In this document: positions 39,906-45,606 of the stretch, piece after piece | Layout: every line of letters begins with the position of its first letter | Numbering within the stretch: the first letter of the stretch is position 1 | From: Chara braunii | Taxonomy: Eukaryota; Streptophyta; Charophyceae; Charales; Characeae | Length of the DNA: 45,606 nucleotides | Reading direction: 5' to 3' | Assembly: GCA_003427395.1 (NCBI GenBank) | Contig: BFEA01000556.1 | Location: 69,109 to 114,714, forward strand | Program-made: the position numbers and the translations under genes | Notes under the pieces: generated by a model | What the model was told of the DNA's origin: nothing | Databases searched by the model: none | The model's input: the letters and a program-made list of their open reading frames with translations, nothing else

Positions 39906-40265
39906 ACGACCCTTGTCAGGGGCCACCTTTTTCCATTTGAAGTTGAACAATCTTTTCAGGGGTCATTCTTTGCTATTTCATTGTTAGCACTGGAGGGGGT
40001 GGGCTTTGAGGACACGGATCCCATCCTTTGCTAGGGGGGTTAGAAGCGGCCATCTTATGCAATTTCCTTCATCGTTTCCCATACAGCCAGCTGCCACAAT
40101 CAACTCATGAATACAGCCGGCTTAGCCTTCAGCGCTCAGGCAGAGGCTTTCGTCCTCAGGCAGCGCTGGCCCACGCGAACGTGGGGCCTTTTTTCTGTTT
40201 TCACTCTTCCTTACTCTCAAACCTTTTTCTCTCAAGACTTGACTTTCAATTTTTGGTGAGGAGCC
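39906..40265. other. No recognised gene
   Basis: Spacer between the minisatellites and block B. GACTTTCAATTTTTGGTGAGG at ~40225-40262 is a partial duplicate of the first bases of block B. Confidence 0.45.
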
Positions 40266-40513
40266 TTTCAATTTTTGGTGCATCTAGCCTGCGTTTTTGG
40301 CCAAATGCACTATTTCGTGTTTTTTTTTTTTTTTTTTTTTTTTTTATTTTGGGCTGACAACTCATTCCGGAGTTGACCGTTTGAGTTGACCCCACAAAAA
40401 ACGGCCATATTGCCTCTCCCATGAGATCTGATCTCAGATCTATGGTCCAAAAGAAAACTGGTAAACTCCTTTTTGTTTTTTCTCTTCTTTTCACCTTTTT
40501 CAATTCAGATATT

Positions 40514-40521
40514 GTTAAGCT
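40514..40521. other. Empty target site of the hAT-like element
   Basis: CAGATATTGTTAAGCTAATTCCC contains a single GTTAAGCT where block A has GTCGAGAT, element, GTCAAGAT. Flanks on both sides align with block A, so this is the pre-insertion state apart from point changes. Confidence 0.75.
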
Positions 40522-40938
40522 AATTCCCCAAGGGTCTTATCTCTTCACTCCAGATTCGCTCCCACTAAATCCGGAGTGATGAGGTCATAGTAGCGACCTG
40601 CCTGTCCATTTCCCAACTGGCTGACTCATTTCCCTCCACCTTTTTCTCCACCTTTGTCACATTCTTCCTCCTTTTTCGCTCCTTTTTTTTTTCTTTTCCT
40701 TTATTTCTAATGTGCCAAGTGTCAAGTAGCTATTGAGGCTTTTTACAGGTCATGGATCTTGATCTAGATCAAGTTGTTGCTCATTATTTCTTGGACCACA
40801 ATAATGAGGCCCCTATACTCATAGGGGCTTCATTTTGCCTCCGTTAGTCTCAATTTTTTACCCCCATTATTCTGATTATTCCTTGGCAACTTTTTTTCAG
40901 CATAAAGCCCCTTAAGGCTCTATTTTCTCTTGCTAGGC

Positions 40939-40960
40939 TAGTCCGAGATATCTCGGACTA
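40939..40960. repeat. 22-bp perfect palindrome in block B
   Basis: The core GTCCGAGATATCTCGGAC is flanked by TA on both sides, giving a 22-bp perfect palindrome. It is the best member of a family of foldbacks recurring through blocks A and B (34104, 34644, 35180, 35340, 35860, 42053, 42222, 42735). Confidence 0.9.
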
Positions 40961-43544
40961 CAAGGTAGGCCTTCTCCATTTGTTTCTTCTTTTCTTTCTC
41001 CCCAAATTCCTCCCACCTTGGCCCTACTAGTGCTTACACTAATAGTTGTTAATAATTTCCACTGCTAGATTTTAATCTTGACGGTGTGACTTGCTTTGTT
41101 TGCCCATCCCTCATGTCGGTTAATGGTTCCCTTGGGACAACTCAAGTTCCCGTCATTCATCTCAAACGAGTCTCATTTTTTTAGTTTCGTCGGTAGTCAC
41201 GCGGGCACATGCCCCAATTTTTGACTATTTTTATTTGGGCCCATCTAGTCCCCGACACCGCTTCTCATGACGTCTCATTTTTATTTGGGACTTCCTAATC
41301 CCCGACAGTCCCAATTTCCCGTTCCAATGTGCCTCAAGTGTGCCTAATATTCACGGTCGCTAGATCTTCATTTCGTTGCCATTTACCGCCTCCACTCGCT
41401 TCATGCTTGAGACATTCGTTTCTAGTGTCTTGAGCATGCCAAGGCCCGTTTTCTTTTGGCCTTGGCATCCCCATGCAGTCCGTTAATTTCTGGAATGCAA
41501 TGCTGGTCATTTTCCTAGTTTCATTGCCCCCATACTTGCCCAAAACTGAAACAAAATGGAGTGGCACATTTCCAAGTGCATCCGGACTCCATATTAACTT
41601 CGGATGTACTTGAAACATGTGTTTTCTTCCCCTCTTGCCATTTGTTGTATCTCGATTGCAAGAGGTCTTGATTTTCTTTGATTTTCTCACGAAAATCTAA
41701 ACAAAATCAAGCTACTCTGTGACCGATTCACCCTATAATGAATCCGGACACAAATGCATTTCTCAAGTGGTCGTTTTTTACCGTTAGTGGTCATTTTTCC
41801 TTTTCTTTTATTTTTCTCTTCTTTTTCCCCACAAAATTCGGACAGTAGGGACTTGTCAGCCCCTACGATGCCAGTCCCCACTGACGACCAACTCACTCTT
41901 TCCTTCTCCTTTTTTTTGTCTCATTCTTTCTCTTTTTTCTCCCCTCTTTCTTTTCCTTTTTTTTTATTTTCAGATATGATAAGTGTTAAGTAGTTGTTGA
42001 GGCTTTTTCTAGGCCATGGATCTCGATCTAGGCCTAGATCATGCTCAAAGGTCAGTCCGTTACTTCTCGGACTGCAATTATGGCACCCCCATACTCGTGG
42101 GAGCCCCATTTTGCCACCGTTAACTCCAAAGTGTGACCCTGTGACCCCCTTTGTTCCGACTTTCCCTTGGTAGCCTATTTCTCTCATAGAGTCTCAAGGC
42201 TCTAATTTTTATAGTCTGGCTGGTCCGAGATATCTCAGACTGCAATCTACACCCCCCTTCCTCATTTTTTTCCCTTTTTTGTCTCCTACGACTCTTCCGC
42301 TTGATCCCAGTAGTGTTTGCACTAGTGCTGCTAATTTATCTTCACAATACATCTCTCCATGATTGTTCATTCCTCATGATGCCCCCATAGTTTTCTTGGG
42401 ACATCTCAAGTCCTCGACACTTGTCCCGTACTAGTCCCTGATACTAGTCCCACTGGTGGTCCCGCCGGTTCTGATACCAATTTGTGATTATTTTTATTTG
42501 ACCCGACGTGGTTTCCGACACTACTCCCCATGTCTTCCCAATTTTATTTGGGACTCCCTTGTCCCCAACATTCCCAATTTCCTCCTCTCCATGCGTCTCA
42601 AGTGTGCCAAATATTCTTCGTCGCGTGATCTTGATCTTGCGGTCGCTGTTCATTGTCGTAATTTGGTCCTCATGCTTGAGGCTTTATTTTCTAGTGCTTT
42701 GCGACCCTCAAGGTTCATCTTCTCATGGCCTTGACACTCCCTTGCAGCCCGTTGCATCTCGGAGTGCAATTGTGACCCTTTTCCTAGTCCCATTACCCCC
42801 ACACTTGCCTCAAACTGAAAAAAATGAAGTGGAACATCCCCAAGTGCATCCGGACTCAATATTGGCTCCAGATGTACTTGAAACATGTGTTTGCTTTACT
42901 TTCTGTGATCCGTTGCATCTCGACCAACTTCCTTCTTGATTTATCTTGATTTTCTCTTCGAAAATCCAGAAAATCACTGCATTTTGCAACCGTTTTCATC
43001 CTAGGATGAATTTGGTCACGAAATGCATCTAAAACATGTATTTTCTTTTGCTCTAGGTGTCGGTTTTTGTCATTTTTGTGCCAACTGCATCTAGTTCTGG
43101 TGCAATCCTGTTCAAGGCACCTAGACCTTTTTTGTGGAGGGGCAAGTTGGCCATGATGTGGCAGCTTGCCCTTTTTTCACTCCCACACTCTCCTACCTCT
43201 CCCATTCTCCCTCTAGGCCCTCTTCTCTTCACCTTTGTTGTTCGTTTTGTTCCGGATCACATTTGAACTTCATTTCTCAGGTTCAACATACCTGGGCACT
43301 CCATAGTTAAGGCCCTTGTGATCCGTTGCATCTCTCTCGAGTCCCTTCTCAATTTCAAGGCCTCGAAGCCTTAAAATTGAGACTCTCTTTTTCGTTTTTT
43401 AGCCTTTTTCATTTTGGCTCCCAAGGACAACTTATTTTTCAGATTGCCCGTGCTTGGGCACTTATTTAAATGGCACCCGCTAGTCCTTTTGTACCCTTCC
43501 TACGTGTTCCATAGCCCTTAGGCTTTTCTCGTGCCGCTGCCGGC

Positions 43545-43812
43545 GTCAACAGTTGCATTGTCAATTCGCAGGCTGGTAGTAGCTGTGTGATAGTAGTCTG
43601 GGTGCCGAGCGCCAAGTAGGAGAGGGGCTCTGGATACTCATCTTGGTGATGGCGAGAGTATGCTCTCATTGACGCTTGGATTCAGTGTTTTGGTTCTCCA
43701 TTGGTGTCATATCGGTGCAATTCTGCTTTCTGGACAGTGTCGGACTTCCTTGCTTTTAATGTGATTTTGCAATCTGGAATCTGTCATTTTGCTATTGCTC
43801 TTTTTCCTCGCA
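43545..43812 (+). repeat. Truncated, diverged LTR related to the 936 bp LTRs
   Basis: TAGTCTGGGTGCCGAGCGCC, TTGGTTCTCCATTG, GTGCAATTCTGCTTTCTGG and GCTATTGCTCTTTTTCCTCGCA appear in the same order as in the last 300 bp of the 6104-7039 LTR, ending in a comparable CGCA. Only the 3' part of the LTR is recognisable, and no PBS follows. It is probably a solo or truncated LTR of a related family. Confidence 0.7.
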
Positions 43813-44900
43813 CAGGTCATGTTGATTGGTGTTGTATACATGAACCTACTGTTTACGGTTGATTGTTATCCCTTGCTGGTGCTTTGGCTTTTTATTATCT
43901 TCTTTCCCTCTGCCGGTCATTTTTTCACCCCTACTTGGCCTTTTCGTCGGTTTGCTTCTCTGTTTTCATCCTTTTTGTGAAATGTTGGCAGAGCAGAACC
44001 CCATACGACCTATGGAGTAGTCAACCAGACCATAATTTGGAGAGATGGTTTGAAGGCTGTTCCGATCCTGTGGAAAATCCTCCAGGTAAATGAATTGCGC
44101 CATACAGTCATAAGGTCACCTTTTTTTTTTTCCTTTTTTTTTTTTAAGCCTTCAGGTGAGTGGATTTATGCTGAGATCAACACCTTCAGAAACACCTCTT
44201 AAAAAATGCCATAAACTTGTGCTCAAAGGTATTTGCAGTGCTAGTGCGATTGGAAGGTTGTTTACTGAGAAAAGAGAAAAAAACGACTTGGAGGACGGTT
44301 CTTACTGTTGTTGTTCTGATGAGTTAAAGACAGTGGCCACCAAATTCCCAATCCTAAACTGTAGAAAGATAGAGACTTTTTTATAAGCGCCATGACCCAT
44401 ATGATATGTTTGCTATGCTAGGATGACTAGAAGTCTGGAAGGTTGTTTACACAGAAAAAAAAAGAAAAGAGGTCGGAAGTTTGGTTCTCGGCGTTGTTGT
44501 TCTGGCAAAAAGAAAGCGGTTGCACACAAATCTTGTTTTCTTTTCCCTTTCAACAGGTCCTTGTGGTCCTGGCTCCTTGTCCATTCTGGGGAGCGCCAGT
44601 CAGCGCCTTTCATTCACCAAGTTGGATAAGAAGTACTTCGTATGGTGATCCAGGGCGGAGAACACAGTGCTGCTCTTTTTTTTTATTTTTATTTTTTTAT
44701 TTTTTTAAACAGAACCTCACGGTTCTGGCTCCTACCATTCTGGGGAGCGACAGTGCTGCTCTATTAGCCCTCTGACCCTGTAGTGCGTTAGCGCTACACA
44801 ACGCTTTGTGTTCCATCTTTCTCATAGGTGCCCATGCCATCGCTAATGATGGTGAATGCGGCTGTTGGTAGCTGCTGTTTGGTGGAAGATTATTATCTTC
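43813..44900. other. No recognised gene; short diverged duplications
   Basis: GGAAGGTTGTTTAC followed by GTTGTTGTTCTG occurs at 44251 and 44439, and TTCTGGCTCCT..CCATTCTGGGGAGCG at 44567 and 44722. Poly(T) and A-rich runs surround these. A hydrophobic open frame at 43789-43980 has no recognisable motif. Nothing here supports a named gene. Confidence 0.4.
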
Positions 44901-45278
44901 TTATGAGCTCGTTACTGGCATATTGGTGAAAAACACATTTAAGGGTGAATCAGATGCGACACATCCATAGCTATACATCTTCCTATGATCTTCCTCCACA
45001 CACACAAGGAGGTAGCAGCCATTAATGGAGCTTAACGTCATCCTATTGTCTCGATCTTTGGATGCATTATGAACCGTTGGATACTCAGCTCCATATATGC
45101 ACTCGTTATTGTGCCTGCTGTGCGATATGATTGCAAGTCTTTGTTGCAAGAATGAGGATGAGGTGGAATTGTATTTGTTGTTCAGTTTAGTGGAGCTTGG
45201 CATCATCGGCATGAGTTTGCAGCTGTGAGGGCATGGAATTAGCGTTGTTTGGGAGCTAATCCAGCACGTGGACTTCAC
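44901..45278 (-). CDS. Unrecognised 125-codon open frame, doubtful
   Basis: This is the longest open frame in the right-hand 1.8 kb and has mixed, non-repetitive composition (SHSRHNNECIYGAEYP, VCVEEDHRKMYSYGCV) with several Cys and His. I do not recognise a family, see no signal peptide or membrane segment, and find no clear promoter. It may be an exon fragment or a chance frame. Confidence 0.12.
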   Translation of the reverse strand: MKSTCWISSQTTLIPCPHSCKLMPMMPSSTKLNNKYNSTSSSFLQQRLAIISHSRHNNECIYGAEYPTVHNASKDRDNRMTLSSINGCYLLVCVEEDHRKMYSYGCVASDSPLNVFFTNMPVTSS

Positions 45279-45606
45279 AATGGGTGATTAAACTGCAAAG
45301 AGTAAATATCGTTCATGGCCATCCCGAGAAAGAAATAAAGAGTTCATCGAGGCTGTGCCAATATCATCTCTGTGCTGTACTGTCAAACCCCTAGTGGAGA
45401 AGGTGAGGAGTCGCCTGTGCAAGGGAGGGTGGGAGGGTGAAATGAGTGAGGAAAGGAGGGAAGGAGGGGGGAAGGGGAGGAAAGGAGGGATTGAGAAATA
45501 GAGCGGGAGTGTATGCAATGGAAGAATGAAAGGTAGGTAGGTAGAGTGGGCAGGTGGAGAGGGAACCGTGGGGAAGGGTATTAAGGGAAGAAGGCCCTGC
45601 TACAGA
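45279..45606. other. No recognised gene; G/A-rich tract to the window end
   Basis: From ~45420 the plus strand is a GGGAGG/GAAAGG purine-rich simple sequence. The minus-strand Pro/Ser/Leu frame over it is low complexity. Confidence 0.55.

Larger units (their letters stand above)
40266..43533. repeat. Duplicated block B (uninterrupted copy)
   Basis: The uninterrupted counterpart of 5347-5588 plus 33657-36648, about 3.27 kb. It contains the empty hAT site at 40514-40521, two internal related units (about 40740-42000 and 42001-43533), a poly(T) run at 40320-40345 and repeated GTCCGTT.CATCTCGGA palindromes. No coding region is supportable. Confidence 0.8.

Noticed and set aside
42469-42479. TTCTGATACCA, which on the minus strand looks like an initiator-Met primer site (TGGTATCAGAA)
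   Set aside because: No LTR end follows it and the paralogous positions in the block (34375, 35590, 41210) read GGYACATGTCCCAA-like sequence, so it is a chance variant within the repeat.
43789-43980. Small hydrophobic membrane protein
   Set aside because: A T-rich chance frame immediately after an LTR remnant, without a convincing start context or homologous motif.

Overview
This window is repeat-dominated nuclear DNA of a green-lineage eukaryote. The supporting evidence is Ty3/gypsy chromovirus-type polyproteins, initiator-Met primer binding sites, a U6 snRNA-like sequence of the plant type and plant telobox-like motifs. A large-genome charophyte such as Chara is my best guess from the flavour of the retroelement proteins, but the sequence does not prove it. 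I found no intact host protein-coding gene. Every recognisable protein is a decayed retrotransposon product.

Layout. 1-5.3 kb: a 50-54 bp minisatellite, a (GA)n tract, a satellite with ~172 bp monomers, a purine tract and a 142 bp tandem duplication. 5.35-36.65 kb: one copy (A) of a ~3.2 kb duplicated block whose second copy (B) lies at 40.27-43.53 kb. Copy A was invaded in three nested steps. First, a ~760 bp hAT-like element with CAGGGT ends and an 8-bp target duplication inserted; the empty site survives in copy B at 40514-40521. Second, a plus-strand Ty3/gypsy element with 936 bp LTRs (6104-7039 and 32469-33404) inserted into that hAT element. Third, a minus-strand chromovirus with 350/351 bp LTRs and perfect GCTAG target duplications (20374-27340) inserted into the gag gene of the plus-strand element.

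The plus-strand element has PBS, gag, protease, RT, RNase H, integrase, a chromodomain-like tail, PPT and LTR in canonical order, but with many TAG stops, frameshifts, a lost protease active site and a deletion over RT motif A. Between its PBS and gag lies a ~12.9 kb stretch without recognisable coding sequence. It holds two copies of a composite made of a tRNA-like head and a U6 snRNA-like body, with the same 145 nt spacing; a tandem array of about 16 hairpins whose stems covary around the core ACCCTAGGGTTAGGG; and a second hairpin family ending GCTGCCGAAAT. That second family also occurs, in the same sense, in the leader of the nested chromovirus.

36.65-40.27 kb holds several minisatellites. 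43.5-43.8 kb holds a diverged LTR remnant related to the 936 bp LTRs. The last 1.8 kb has no recognised gene.
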